Origin: Loxodes magnus
Taxonomy: Eukaryota; Ciliophora; Karyorelictea; Loxodida; Loxodidae
NCBI GenBank assembly: GCA_946699065.1
Contig: CAMPDV010000005.1
Coordinates: 744,001 to 808,000, forward strand
Length of the DNA stretch: 64,000 nt
Reading direction: 5' to 3'
Below, in pieces: positions 63,240 through 64,000 of this stretch. The notes beneath the pieces were generated by a model. The model worked only from the letters and a program-made list of their open reading frames with translations, was not told where the DNA came from and did no database searches. The translations under genes and the position numbers were made by a program. The first letter of the stretch is position 1, and every line of letters starts with the position of its first letter.

Positions 63240-64000
63240 TAAATTTATTTTTTATTATGTAGTTAATTAGAAATTTTCCTAATGATAATCTAATATGTCA
63301 ATTTTGAGTTAACTTACAGTAGATAATTATAATTTATTAGCTTTGCTTAAATTATCTTAGAAAGCTAGCCTTTATACAAAGAACGCTATTTAAATAGTCA
63401 ATAATTATAGACTCTTTTAGTATAAAATCTATTTCTATACTTAAATCAAACCAATCAGAGTTTTCATTATATGAAGTCTAATTTTCACACTTAATTATAT
63501 AATCTGAAAATGTATAAAAGGAGATAATTAACTAAAAGATCTACTAAGATAGCATTCTTCTAATGCCTAAGTACTATTATAAAGATAGAGCTAAGCAGCT
63601 TAAAAAAATAGTTAAACTTTAAAGTTTAGGAAGTTAGTTATAATATTAGGATATCAGTATACTACATAGAATGATGAGATAATTATTTATAAGTAGTTTA
63701 AATCAATTAATAAGGAATTTCTGTTATATTTTTGAACTTATTTAAGAAATAAATGTAGAAATTAGTTCTGCTATAGAACTTAATAAATATCACCAAACTA
63801 AATTTATATTTAAATTGCTAATTAAAGTTATCATTTAAATCTAACTCCAATCTGAATTAGTTCATTACAAAGATATACATAAAAAATTAATTGTTAACAA
63901 AGTTAAAAAATTTAAACTTTAAAATGAAACTATTTTTGTTATAGAACTTTCCTTTGAAAGTAACTTATTTGAAATGAGAAAAATATAAGGAAAATAGATA
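63240..64000. other. AT-rich spacer to the window end
   Basis: No gene, repeat family or RNA gene is supported in the last 761 bases. Confidence 0.55.

Noticed and set aside
1-64000. CRISPR arrays, bacterial operons, ribosome-binding sites, rRNA
   Set aside because: Nothing of the kind is visible; code, introns and protein families are those of a ciliate nucleus.

Overview
This window looks like nuclear DNA of a ciliate, most likely a karyorelictean (Loxodes-like), with a fully reassigned stop-codon set. It is very AT-rich. Read with the standard code it holds only fragments shorter than 100 codons. Read with TAA and TAG as Gln and in-frame TGA as Trp it gives long, domain-bearing genes, every one of which ends at a TGA. 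UGA as both Trp and stop is NCBI translation table 27 (karyorelict nuclear code); table 28 (Condylostoma) is the alternative. The window itself supports TGA=Trp: one conserved Trp in a repeated protein module is TGG in some copies and TGA in others. All gene coordinates below use this code, and all translations were read by eye.

Layout. 1-21230 (-): the first about 7,080 codons of a giant secreted or surface protein with about 14 tandem LamG/ConA-like modules of about 450 residues, running off the left edge. 22434-23611 (-): an unknown gene with one frame break. 24059-25022 (+): a small gag-like retroposon. 25230-26570 (+): an EGLN/prolyl-4-hydroxylase-like dioxygenase. 26865-27794 (-): a weaker gene. 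28343-30883 (-): a Lys/Gln/Asn-rich protein with two tiny introns (17 and 19 nt). 31615-32118 (+): a small secreted Cys-rich protein. 33004-33474 and 33717-35303 (-): two coiled-coil proteins. 35371-36645 (+): a zinc-finger/TLDc protein. 38438-42019 (-): a MORN-repeat protein starting with an N-myristoylation-type sequence. 42653-43663 (-): a SAXO-type axonemal protein. 46152-47036 (-): a two-finger C2H2 protein. 47197-50157 (+): a protein with repeated 'FxPxI' motifs. 51793-52591 (-): a basic protein with one tiny intron. 53837-61126 (-): a 2,429-residue armadillo-type protein. 62249-63225 (-): a second copy of the gag-like retroposon.

The most notable unit is the pair of small retroposons, about 0.97 kb each. 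Both have perfect target-site duplications (12 and 14 bp), a coiled-coil plus CCHC zinc-knuckle protein, no visible reverse transcriptase, and a short AT-repeat tail. They resemble 'half-LINEs' that carry ORF1 only. In both copies the 5' ATG lies in a frame +1 to the conserved coding frame.

Several genes (SAXO, MORN, 'FxPxI', armadillo) fit cilia or cortical cytoskeleton. Genes are densest between 22 and 62 kb, mostly intron-poor, and separated by AT-rich spacers with no recognisable RNA genes.
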